Shown here one piece after another: positions 48,201 through 54,306 of a DNA stretch of 64,000 nt (positions are counted from its first letter, which is position 1; each line of letters opens with the position of its first letter). The DNA lies in contig NZ_PJZF01000003.1 of assembly GCF_002858675.1 (NCBI RefSeq), positions 248,001-312,000 on the forward strand. Reading direction: 5' to 3'. The stretch is from Chimaeribacter californicus. Lineage in GTDB: Bacteria > Pseudomonadota > Gammaproteobacteria > Enterobacterales > Enterobacteriaceae. The position numbers and the translations under genes are program-made. The notes beneath the pieces were generated by a model. That model was not told where the DNA came from. It did no database searches and worked only from the letters and a program-made list of their open reading frames with translations.

Positions 48201-48744
48201 CCGTCAGCGCCTGCCCGGCCTCAATGCCGGTGGTGGTGCCGCTCAACACCTGATCGACCTGCCCTTCGGCGTAGGTGATGATGTTGTCACCGGCAAACGG
48301 GTTAATGGTGATGGTGGGCGCATCCGCGGCTTCAACGTCAGCCGCGGCGTTAACGTCAGCCGCGGCGTTCGTCGGCGTGCTGCTGCGCGCGACGCCGGCG
48401 GCCTCAACCGGCGCACGGTAGGCTTCAAACACCGGCGTCAGGCTGCTGCCGGTGGCATCGCGGCTGAACACCGCCTGCGTTACCGGGCCGGTGCCGTTAT
48501 CAAACACCAGGGTGCTGGTGCTGCCGCTGCTGTCCGCCACAAAGAAATCGCGGTATTGCTGGGTTGCGCCGTCCTGCGTGGCTAAAAACAGGTCGTCACC
48601 GGTGCGCGTATACCCGGTGGCCCAGTCAGTGTGATTATTAATGGTGATAACACTGGGCTCTGTCAGCGAAATAACCTGACCCGCGTCAATATTCTGGGAA
48701 ATAACCTTGCCGGTCTGCCGGGAAAAAAGGGTGATAGTCGTCAT
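42211..48744 (-). CDS. Ig-array protein 6: BapA-prefix-containing T1SS-type adhesin with 18 modules
   Basis: 2,177 residues. The ATG at 48744 follows AATAAGAGGCAATCC and was preferred to the in-frame ATG 48 nt upstream. Residues about 1-100 (MTTITLFSRQTGKVIS, GDDLFLATQDGATQQYRDFF, STLVFDNGTG) match the N-terminal domain of protein 1 and resemble the BapA-prefix family. The Gly-rich hydrophobic segment of protein 1 is replaced by an Ala/Asp-rich linker with a short NAAADV duplication. Eighteen Ig-like modules follow, including two HAPVSAQGG/RAPLSTQGG modules each followed by an FSG module. The last four are nearly those of protein 5. The tail has GGSGNDTIV and GGSGTDTLL and ends LVQHGIQVQQV, like T1SS substrates. 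Inferred: a surface-retained adhesin. It is first in the transcription direction and is preceded by elements A and B. Confidence 0.9.
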   Translation of the reverse strand: MTTITLFSRQTGKVISQNIDAGQVISLTEPSVITINNHTDWATGYTRTGDDLFLATQDGATQQYRDFFVADSSGSTSTLVFDNGTGPVTQAVFSRDATGSSLTPVFEAYRAPVEAAGVARSSTPTNAAADVNAAADVEAADAPTITINPFAGDNIITYAEGQVDQVLSGTTTGIEAGQALTVAFSDMASFWTEVQADGSWQVTLNAASMYNLLRYGSTEITAESANAASEVATASVPFQVLSDWPSVTLNAFAGDDVISGPEDQASQILSGSTTRVEAGQTVTLTLNGNTYTATVDAQGYWLTSVPAADVAALPDGAQLVATVTNALGREAGDSATLTVNSSLPSLTFDPFVTDNVLSDAEAQSAQTLSGTTTGVEAGQAVTVTLNDKTYSTTVAADGSFSLSVPSADLLTLYSGQTPIVARATNLAGQETQGSEILTVDFTTARLVVDPVAGDNYINANETSYLVLSGTTVDVPAGSWVVITFNEHIFRAEVEADGSWSTYVSDLVVNNFPDGQYPITFSAPGSAPVTLDVGLYIDNQAQFDVQIDTLFGDDVLTPDETLQDQVLTGTTGITGAGQTISAELDGVTHTGTVDNSGNWTITVPAAALQALQNPNGYVYVQAADLAGNSIAVGRSFELVFSPATLTIDPITGDNILTAAETATALTISGVSFRVPEGVTITVTLNGNDYTTTAPGNDTWSVQVPAADLAGLADGVYTVTAATINIDLEPVTTQQDLTVDLAPAPAFSVDPVTGDDVLYVDETSGEIAITGHAPVSAQGGTVTVTAFDDPAYRYTGTVAADGTWQVTVPEYNFGGSSNGVYTLVAELTAPDGTVTTVTHDITINVWPFSGDFVFDDFTGDSTLTAEERTQAQVFSGTFASEENDVSGLGITVYMHDNDGQTFAYTGTTDGNGRWSVTIPAADLQQLSEGWSYMTATATDAAGNDASSSREADFAVLPAEGGTITVNPIAGDNVLTADEVDGGLTISGSSRYMGERYTQIQVEINGETEYYIDYYSDWSVTFSPEFVATLPEGPVTVTVSGSDISGNLITTTATLEVNLSDVATLTLNPVTGDDVISADEADGEIVITGRAPLSTQGGTVAVTAFESEEYRYTGTVEADGSWQVTVPVGAFGGRANGVYTLVAELTAPDGTVTTLNHDVTSNQLPFSGGFAFYVFAGDDVLNAEEQAQDQILEGEVFSDDGGNVAGLAVTIQMTSFDGQQFTYTTTTGENGYWQVSLPSSDLEQLRNGWVNLVGTVADGAGNTISNENQFTVLAGVGTLTIDPIAGDNVLTADEAVDGLVVSGSGEFLDMPLSLEVTINGVSQGFYDYSSDWSVTFTPQQLAGFPDGPLTVTVTAYDIEFNQITATSTLTVDLGDLQPLTFNPFGGDDNYLDEDELESDQLLSGQAGNIAAGSIVTLTLGEFTYQAEVQADHSWSVLIPSEDLQTLPNDANTGISATITDADGNLLAVGSHSFLLYRTPGELNIDTLAGDGILTADEANGPLVVSGTITNGRVGAAITVDLNGHLYQTTVEASDGSWQVTVPAEDLAQLGNTEYWVSATSTDLSGNEISGLNLLTVDLYVPVITLDPIALDNIINAAEAAAGVVISGQSSEAGGVVSVQLNGVTYDAAVNDEGNWQLTLPNSTLAELEDGRYTLTVTQTAANGQTTTVTESLLLDADPANRPVLRIHTVSGDNVLNGAEIQSDQIISGSSENVESGQTLSLKIGGVTYTTQVQAGGVWSLVVPAEVLAALGNGGETLRASVTDVSGNRATASRNLTIKSDRDGLSIDPVTGDNLINAADAEGAITLTGHTDGVHRGATVHLTLNGEHYTAKVGRDGSWSATVPAADVAALEEGNTTLTACVKSACGQMLYAKAVLTVDTTAPELAFNPVTGDNLISYQEAQAGFALTGSAGIAAAGLLVLVVLNGVNYPGTVQESGNWVVAIPPEALADQPAGDYPLTVSITDVAGNLTTVTGALTLDTATPDAATTETAALTVTSQATVADTADSTLTAALVAPDAVTQEHSTYTIGGQTLDISHSGGEAIGGSGNDTIVVNTLDFLHIDGGSGTDTLLLAGSDQHLDLTALGLKIENIDIFDLGNGSNSLTLGRHEAQTVTDQPEENLLVLGAAGSQLTLAGEGSAWETSGQREVDGLTFDVYHATGLESGSVLGDLLVQHGIQVQQV
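43145..43869 (-). repeat. Apparently identical 725-bp tract shared with gene 5, copy in gene 6
   Basis: Partner of 37648-38372. Similarity continues outside the tract but with scattered substitutions, so the edges look like gene-conversion end points. Confidence 0.8.
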
Positions 48745-48841
48745 GGATTGCCTCTTATTCAATAAGCGGTAAATAATTTCCATGCGCCTCATATCCAGGA
48801 TGATTGGAGAAGGCGCAGGATTATCTGATAATGATTTTTAA

Positions 48842-48878
48842 ATCATGGTATTACGCTTTCTGAACTGGTGCGGCAAAG
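48842..48878. promoter_or_regulatory. Shared upstream element B, gene 6 copy, with possible promoter
   Basis: Gapless match to 36367-36403 at the same distance from the start codon (98 versus 96 bp). Read on the minus strand it contains TTGCCG, 17 bp, TAATAC, an acceptable sigma-70 arrangement. The gene 4 copy gives TTGCTG, 17 bp, TAACGC, which is weaker. Confidence 0.5.
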
Positions 48879-49025
48879 CAAAATAAAAATGAAATAAAAG
48901 CGAAATAAATAAACTTTTTTTCTTTTTTAAAAACGACATTGCCTTCACGGCCAGGCAGCACGGCATAAGGTTGCCCGTCCGCTTATTATTAATAAGCAGA
49001 ATTACTATTTAATAAATTGAATTAA

Positions 49026-49062
49026 AATTTAACTTAAGTCGCACAGTGTAGACACAACTTTT
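49026..49062. promoter_or_regulatory. Shared upstream element A, copy 2
   Basis: Starts AATTTAACTTAAGTCG and ends ACAACTTTT. Partner of 18104-18140. It lies between the divergent gene 6 and DUF4186 gene, so it could serve either. Confidence 0.5.
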
Positions 49063-49237
49063 CACAACTTAAAAGGGGGGGTAGCGTAGGTTCCGGGATT
49101 ATTTTTTGGCGCGGCCCACAAGCCTGCCGCCCCACCTGATGGCGCGGGGGCGCAGCAGGATCACTTTCAGAAAAATGCCACGTTATACCCTGTTACTTTC
49201 TGCTAACATGACGCGCTTGCCCGCCCGCGAGGTAAAT

Positions 49238-49657
49238 GTGAAACCCACTGAACAGTGCTGGCAGCGGCTGCAAAACTCACCGTTTCGCGCCCGCTTCCGG
49301 CTGAATACCCACGATGCCGCTTACCTGTACGCGAAAGGCGTGCCGCAGGTGCTGGCCCACGCGCGGGATTTCGTCGCCCGGCGGCTGGCGGCGGCCTGCC
49401 CGCCTGATGACGGCAAACAGACGCCGATGCGCGGCCACCCGGTGTTTGTTGCCCAGCACGGCACCGCCACCTGTTGCCGTGGCTGCCTGGAAAAATGGCA
49501 TGGCATACCGCGCGGTGTGCCGCTCTCCCCCACGCAGCAGGCGTATGTTGTGGCGATGATTGAGCTGTGGCTGCAACGCCGCGCCCCACCGGCCCCGGCG
49601 GCACCGGCAGGGCCACAACAGCTGGATTTGCTGCTGCCTTCGGAGCCGGGACGTTAA
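49238..49657 (+). CDS. DUF4186 family protein
   Basis: 139 residues from the GTG at 49238. I chose this start because GCGAGGT lies just upstream. In-frame ATG codons further 5' (49177, 49208) and a TTG at 49106 lack a ribosome-binding site and would lengthen it beyond the family's usual 120 or so residues. The protein has the family's hallmark stretch DDGKQTPMRGHPVF (about 57-70), then CCRGCLEKWHGIP (about 79-91), with Cys79, Cys80, Cys83 and His88 as possible metal ligands. The last 25 residues are Pro/Ala-rich. The function of DUF4186 is unknown. It diverges from the adhesin cluster and is followed after 71 bp by an MFS gene, with which it may be co-transcribed. Confidence 0.85.
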   Translation: MKPTEQCWQRLQNSPFRARFRLNTHDAAYLYAKGVPQVLAHARDFVARRLAAACPPDDGKQTPMRGHPVFVAQHGTATCCRGCLEKWHGIPRGVPLSPTQQAYVVAMIELWLQRRAPPAPAAPAGPQQLDLLLPSEPGR

Positions 49658-49728
49658 CTGGTTTTACCAGATACGCTAAAAACGGTATCCTTCACATAAC
49701 AGGCCTGAAACAGGGAATTCGTATCGCC

Positions 49729-50880
49729 ATGACCACTGATTATTGCGCCGACCGGCCTGCACCGGGTATTCCTCAACAGATAGCCACCCGCGTGACCTTT
49801 TTTGTTGCCGGGTTCGGGATGTCCGCCTGGGCACCGCTGGTGCCGTTTGTTAAGGCCCGGCTGGCGATTGACGAGGCGTCACTCGGCTTGCTGCTGCTCT
49901 GCATCGGGGCCGGTTCCATGCTGGGCATGCCGCTGACCGGGATATTGACCGGCCGCCTGGGCTGTCGCTGGGTGATTTTGCTGGCGGCCACACTTATCTG
50001 CCTTGACCTGCCGCTGCTGGCGGTGATGGAGAGCCAGGCCGGGATGGCCGTGGCGCTGCTGCTGTTCGGCGCGGCGATCGGCATGCTGGATGTGTCGATG
50101 AATATCCATGCGGTGCTGGTGGAAAAGGCCAGCGGGCGGGCGATGATGTCCGGCTTCCATGGCTTTTTCAGCATCGGCAGCATTGCCGGGGCGCTGGGCG
50201 TGAGCGCCCTGCTCTGGCTGAAGCTGTCGCCGCTATTGGCGGCTGTGGCCGTTGTCGCGGTGATGGTGCTGCTGATGGCCCCGGCGCGCCGCCACCTCTG
50301 GCCGCAGCATGAACAGCAGGCCGGGCCGTTGCTGGTGCTGCCGCGCGGCTGGGTGGTGTTCCTCGGCTTCCTCTGTTTTGTGATGTTCCTGCTGGAAGGG
50401 TCGATGCTGGACTGGGGCGCGCTGTTCTTGATCGGCTCACGCGACGTGGCACCGGAACATGCCGGCATCGGTTATGCGGCATTTTCCGTGGCCATGACCC
50501 TGGGGCGGCTGAACGGTGACCGGATTGTGCAGGCGCTCGGCCGCTTCCGCGTACTGCTGTTCGGCAGCCTGTGCGCCGGGGCCGGGCTGCTGCTGGCGAT
50601 TCTGGCACCCGGGTTGCTGAGTGCGCTGGCCGGGTTTGTGCTGGTGGGCATCGGGGCTGCTAACCTGGTGCCGATCATGTTCAGCGCCGCCGGTAACCAG
50701 ACGGCAATGCCGGCCAACCTGGCGATCGCCTCGGTGACGACGCTGGGCTATGCCGGTATTCTGGCCGGGCCGGCACTGATTGGCTTTATCGCCCAATTGA
50801 GTAATTTGTCGGTGGCCTTTGCCTGCGTGGCCGCCCTGATGCTGGTGGTCACTGCCAGTGCCAGATTCGTGACGCGGTAA
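49729..50880 (+). CDS. MFS transporter, YbjJ-like
   Basis: 383 residues. The ATG at 49729 has CAGGGA upstream and starts shortly before the first membrane segment. In-frame sequence further upstream overlaps the DUF4186 gene and is hydrophilic, so it was not used. About 11-12 hydrophobic segments are visible. The loop between segments 2 and 3 has GILTGRLGCRW, a form of the MFS motif A. HGFFSIGSIAGALG and the C-terminal ATxxGYxGxLxGPxxxG-type segment recall E. coli YbjJ. The substrate is unknown. It ends 22 bp before rcsD, so read-through into rcsD is likely unless a promoter lies inside this gene. In E. coli this position next to rcsD is held by ompC and micF. Confidence 0.8.
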   Translation: MTTDYCADRPAPGIPQQIATRVTFFVAGFGMSAWAPLVPFVKARLAIDEASLGLLLLCIGAGSMLGMPLTGILTGRLGCRWVILLAATLICLDLPLLAVMESQAGMAVALLLFGAAIGMLDVSMNIHAVLVEKASGRAMMSGFHGFFSIGSIAGALGVSALLWLKLSPLLAAVAVVAVMVLLMAPARRHLWPQHEQQAGPLLVLPRGWVVFLGFLCFVMFLLEGSMLDWGALFLIGSRDVAPEHAGIGYAAFSVAMTLGRLNGDRIVQALGRFRVLLFGSLCAGAGLLLAILAPGLLSALAGFVLVGIGAANLVPIMFSAAGNQTAMPANLAIASVTTLGYAGILAGPALIGFIAQLSNLSVAFACVAALMLVVTASARFVTR

Positions 50881-50902
50881 TCAAGGATCCCTATTCACTT
50901 TT

Positions 50903-53596
50903 ATGCAAAAGTATTTGTCATTGACCTCTACCAATATCACCCGGTTTTTTCTGGTGTTTATCCTGCTGCTGACCACCGGGATTGGGATATATGGGTATAA
51001 CTACACCACCGCGTATCTGAACGATAAAAAGCATGTGCTGGAGAATATCGCCACCCGGATGCAGCAGCGGATCGATATTTACCGCTACAACACGTACCAG
51101 ATTTATGACAATTACACCGGCAGCCCGGTGGGCGGCAGCGCCACCCCGGCGCAGGAGATCCGCCTGCGGCCGGACGTGTTTTATGTGCAGAAAGCGCACC
51201 GTAAAACCGATGCCGTGATCTTCGGCAACCATGACAGCGCCACCCTCGACCTGACTCTCCAGGTGTCGAATTACCTCGACATGCAGTGGGGCGGCAAGCC
51301 GCAGACCTACACCATGTACTACCTGAACGGCCAGGATAACAGCCTGATTATGGTGACGACCCAGCCGTTGCAGGAACTGACGTCACGCTTTAAGGAGAAT
51401 TACCTCACCACCTCCGCCGATGCGCGCCGCAATGAGATGCTGCAACAGGCCAACACGCTGGATGAGCGCGAGAGCTTCTCAACCCTGCGCAAGTCACGTT
51501 TCAGTAATGACATGTTCTTCTCCCTGCGTACCACCTTTAACAACCCGGGCCACCTGGCGACGGTGATCGCCTTTGACCTGCCGGTCAACGATCTGCTGCC
51601 GGCCAACCTGGCACGCGCTAACTTCCAGCTGCGTGAGGAGAGTGCGCCGGTAAGCGAGGGCGAGGCAGAAGATAACGGCAGCGGCACGCGGGTGACGCGC
51701 AGCGGCTGGTGGCTCGACTTCGCTACGCCGCTCGCCAATGCGCCGTTACAGGTGGTGTACCGCGTTGCCCTGCCCGGCCTGGCGCTGGACATGCTGCACA
51801 ACAATACCTGGCTGCTGCTGATTAACCTGGCGCTGCTGGGCATGGCGATGAGCGGCATCTACTTTATCCGCCATCAGTTTATCCGCCCGAGTGAGAACAT
51901 GGCGGCGCAGCTGCGCGCCCAGCAGGCGCTGAACCAGGAGATTGTCTCCAGCCTCTCCACCGGCTTGCTGGTGTATAACTTCGGCAGCAACAGCGTGGTC
52001 GCCAGCAATAAGATTGCCGACCACCTGCTGCCGCACCTCAGCCTGCAAAAGATCGCCGCGATGGCGGAGCAGCACCACGGCACCATTCAGGCCACGGTGA
52101 ACAACGAGGTGTATGAGATCCGCATGTTGCGCAGCAAATTTGCGCCGGAAACCTACCTGTTCCTGCTGCATGACCAGGACAAAGAGGTGATGGTCAACAA
52201 GAAGCTGCAACAGGCACGGCGTGAGTATGAGAAGAACCTCCAGGCGCGCAAACTGATGCTGCACAACCTGGGGATCGAGCTGAACCAGCCGCTGAACACC
52301 ATCCATACGCTCTCTACCGCCCTGCAACAGGCACCGGAGGCGGAGCGCCAGCAGATGCTGGGCGATCTGGCCTATGAGTCGCAGTCGGTGCTGACGCTGA
52401 TTGATAACATCACCCTGCTGACCCGGCTGGAGACGCAGGACTGGCAACCGTCACGCCACCAGTTCTCCCTTTCCGGCATGGTGGATGAGCTGCTGCTGGA
52501 GACCCTGCCGGCGCTGAACCGCAAGGGGCTGTCACTGTTCAACCACTTCCAGCTGGATGCCACACAGAACTACATCGGCGATGTGCAGGCGCTGAAAAAG
52601 GTGCTGTCGCTGCTGTTGGATTACGCGATCGTCACTACCGCCTTCGGCAAAATCTCGCTGATTGTGGAGAGCGAGCCGCAACAGCCTGAGCAGCTGATTT
52701 TCCACATCACCGACACCGGCAGCGGCATCTCCAAAGAGGAGATCCGTAACCTTAACTATCCGTTCCTCAGCCAGACGCTGATCGACCGCTTTAACCACGG
52801 CTCCGGCCTCACCTTCTTCCTGTGTAACCAGCTGTGCAAGAAGCTGAACGGCCAGCTGGAGATCCGCAGCAAGGCGGACATCGGCACGCGTTATACCGTG
52901 CGCATCCTGCTGGGCGTGGAACCGCGTGACGAGGAAGAGAGCGAAAAACTGCTGGATGACGTGACGGTATTGCTGGATGTGACCTCGGAAGAGGTGCGTT
53001 CGATCGTCACCCGCCTGCTCGCCGGTTATGGTGCAAATTGTATTACCGCAGAGGATAGACAGATTAGTCGTGATTATGATGTCATGTTGACAGATAATCC
53101 CCATCACTGTGATCGCTACACATTGTTACTTTCAAGTGACGAGGCGGGCTTCCAACAGTTACAGCGGGATTATATTCGCGTGAATTATAATATCAGCAGT
53201 GCTGTCATTGATGCCATTCTGGTGCTGATCGAGCAACAGATGGCGGCCACCGTTGACAGCCCGGCCCCGGAGACGCTTCCGGGTGACGACGGCCACGATT
53301 ACCGCGCACAGCTTGAGGCCAGCGATTACTACGCGCTGTTCACCGAGACGGTGCCGGAGGATCTGGACAAACTGCACAGCGAAAGCCGGCAACAGGATTT
53401 CACAGCACTTTCTCAGACTGCACACCGCCTGAAGGGGGTCTTTGCCATGTTAAACCTGACCCCCGGCAAAGTATTATGTGAAACGCTAGAACAGCATATT
53501 GTTGAAACCGACATGCTGAAAATCGAGAATAACATCAGTCAGATTGATCATTTTGTCAGCAGACTGCTACAGCAAGGTAGCCAAAACCATGAATAA
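50903..53596 (+). CDS. rcsD: RcsD phosphotransfer protein of the Rcs phosphorelay
   Basis: 897 residues, close to E. coli RcsD (about 890). Inner-membrane protein that passes phosphate from RcsC to RcsB. Membrane segments are at about 12-31 and 302-323, flanking a periplasmic domain. The histidine-kinase-like region (about 430-680) is degenerate: the expected H-box reads NLGIELNQPL (about 456-463), with Ile in place of the phospho-acceptor His. A DTGSGIS ATP-lid-like motif remains. The C-terminal HPt domain has AHRLKGVFAML with His841 as the phosphotransfer residue. The ATG at 50903 has AAGGA rather far upstream (about 15 nt). Its stop overlaps rcsB by 8 bp, as expected for translational coupling. 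Confidence 0.96.
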   Translation: MQKYLSLTSTNITRFFLVFILLLTTGIGIYGYNYTTAYLNDKKHVLENIATRMQQRIDIYRYNTYQIYDNYTGSPVGGSATPAQEIRLRPDVFYVQKAHRKTDAVIFGNHDSATLDLTLQVSNYLDMQWGGKPQTYTMYYLNGQDNSLIMVTTQPLQELTSRFKENYLTTSADARRNEMLQQANTLDERESFSTLRKSRFSNDMFFSLRTTFNNPGHLATVIAFDLPVNDLLPANLARANFQLREESAPVSEGEAEDNGSGTRVTRSGWWLDFATPLANAPLQVVYRVALPGLALDMLHNNTWLLLINLALLGMAMSGIYFIRHQFIRPSENMAAQLRAQQALNQEIVSSLSTGLLVYNFGSNSVVASNKIADHLLPHLSLQKIAAMAEQHHGTIQATVNNEVYEIRMLRSKFAPETYLFLLHDQDKEVMVNKKLQQARREYEKNLQARKLMLHNLGIELNQPLNTIHTLSTALQQAPEAERQQMLGDLAYESQSVLTLIDNITLLTRLETQDWQPSRHQFSLSGMVDELLLETLPALNRKGLSLFNHFQLDATQNYIGDVQALKKVLSLLLDYAIVTTAFGKISLIVESEPQQPEQLIFHITDTGSGISKEEIRNLNYPFLSQTLIDRFNHGSGLTFFLCNQLCKKLNGQLEIRSKADIGTRYTVRILLGVEPRDEEESEKLLDDVTVLLDVTSEEVRSIVTRLLAGYGANCITAEDRQISRDYDVMLTDNPHHCDRYTLLLSSDEAGFQQLQRDYIRVNYNISSAVIDAILVLIEQQMAATVDSPAPETLPGDDGHDYRAQLEASDYYALFTETVPEDLDKLHSESRQQDFTALSQTAHRLKGVFAMLNLTPGKVLCETLEQHIVETDMLKIENNISQIDHFVSRLLQQGSQNHE

Positions 53597-54239
53597 CCTG
53601 AACGTAATTATTGCCGATGACCACCCTATTGTTCTGTTTGGCATCAAGAAGTCACTGGAACAGATAGAGTGGGTGAATGTGGTTGGGGAGTTTGAGGACT
53701 CCACCGCGCTGATTAACAATCTGGCGAAACTGGACGCCAACGTACTGGTCACCGACCTCTCCATGCCGGGCGAGAAGTACGGCGACGGCATTACGCTTAT
53801 CAAGTACATCAAACGCCACTACCCGCAGCTGGCGATCATTGTGCTGACCATGAACAACAACCCGGCGATCCTCAGTGCGGTACTGGATCTGGACATCGAA
53901 GGCATTGTGCTGAAACAGGGCGCGCCGACCGACCTGCCGAAAGCGCTGGCTGCCCTGCAGAAAGGCAAGAAATTCACGCCGGAAAGCGTCTCCAAATTGC
54001 TGGAGAAGATCAGCGCCAACGGTTACGGCGACAAGCGCCTCTCTCCGAAAGAGAGCGAAGTGCTGCGCCTGTTTGCGGAAGGCTTCCTGGTGACCGAGAT
54101 CGCCAAGAAACTCAACCGCAGCATCAAAACCATCAGCAGCCAGAAGAAGTCAGCGATGATGAAACTGGGCGTGGACAACGACATCGCCCTGCTCAACTAC
54201 CTCTCTTCCGTCAGCACCACCCCGGTGGATCGCGGCTGA
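53589..54239 (+). CDS. rcsB: RcsB response regulator
   Basis: 216 residues, the standard RcsB length. The receiver domain (about 1-125) has the acidic pair Asp10/Asp11, phospho-acceptor Asp56 in TDLSMPG, and Lys109 in VLKQGAP. The LuxR-type helix-turn-helix (about 148-213) includes KRLSPKESEVLRLFAEGF and IKTISSQKKSAMMKLG. It controls capsule, motility, biofilm and envelope-stress genes, alone or with auxiliary partners. The ATG at 53589 lies within the end of rcsD (ATGAATAA). An in-frame upstream extension was rejected because RcsB proteins begin MNNLNVIIADDHP. Confidence 0.98.
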   Translation: MNNLNVIIADDHPIVLFGIKKSLEQIEWVNVVGEFEDSTALINNLAKLDANVLVTDLSMPGEKYGDGITLIKYIKRHYPQLAIIVLTMNNNPAILSAVLDLDIEGIVLKQGAPTDLPKALAALQKGKKFTPESVSKLLEKISANGYGDKRLSPKESEVLRLFAEGFLVTEIAKKLNRSIKTISSQKKSAMMKLGVDNDIALLNYLSSVSTTPVDRG

Positions 54240-54257
54240 TAACAGCGTAAGAAAAAC

Positions 54258-54284
54258 AAAAAGCGCCCAATGGGCGCTTTTTTT
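54258..54284. terminator. Bidirectional terminator between rcsB and rcsC
   Basis: AAAAAGCGCCC / GGGCGCTTTTT with a 3-nt loop is flanked by A and T runs on both sides. It can therefore end transcription of both convergent genes. Confidence 0.9.
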
Positions 54285-54306
54285 ATGGCTGAGAAGCGGG
54301 CGGGTA

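Larger units (their letters stand above)
48745..49237. promoter_or_regulatory. Divergent intergenic region between Ig-array gene 6 and the DUF4186 gene
   Basis: The 493-bp AT-rich region holds element B (48842-48878), element A (49026-49062), TTAATAAGCAG (48989-48999) and a palindrome ATGATTT-TT-AAATCAT (48831-48846). On the minus strand, TTGCCG and TAATAC with a 17-bp spacer fall inside element B and could form the gene 6 promoter. Seven consecutive G residues lie at about 49074-49080. No gene is supported before the GTG at 49238. Confidence 0.5.

Noticed and set aside
1-48744. The tandem modules as a CRISPR array or simple tandem DNA repeat
   Set aside because: Periodicity is about 290-300 bp, in frame, and diverged at the DNA level. 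It reflects protein modules, not short identical repeats with spacers.
17666-48744. The six Ig-array genes as fragments of one frameshifted giant gene
   Set aside because: Each complete member has its own leader motif and Shine-Dalgarno before an ATG, and an intact secretion tail followed by a hairpin. Gaps are AT-rich and 145-706 bp long, which is not what broken coding sequence looks like.
48827-48846. Fur box upstream of gene 6 (GATAATGAT followed by a T/A-rich half)
   Set aside because: Only the first half matches the Fur consensus; the second half does not. It is better described as a short AT palindrome.
49203-49618. Minus-strand frames over the DUF4186 gene
   Set aside because: The plus-strand product matches a known conserved family; the antisense frames resemble nothing and have no start signals.
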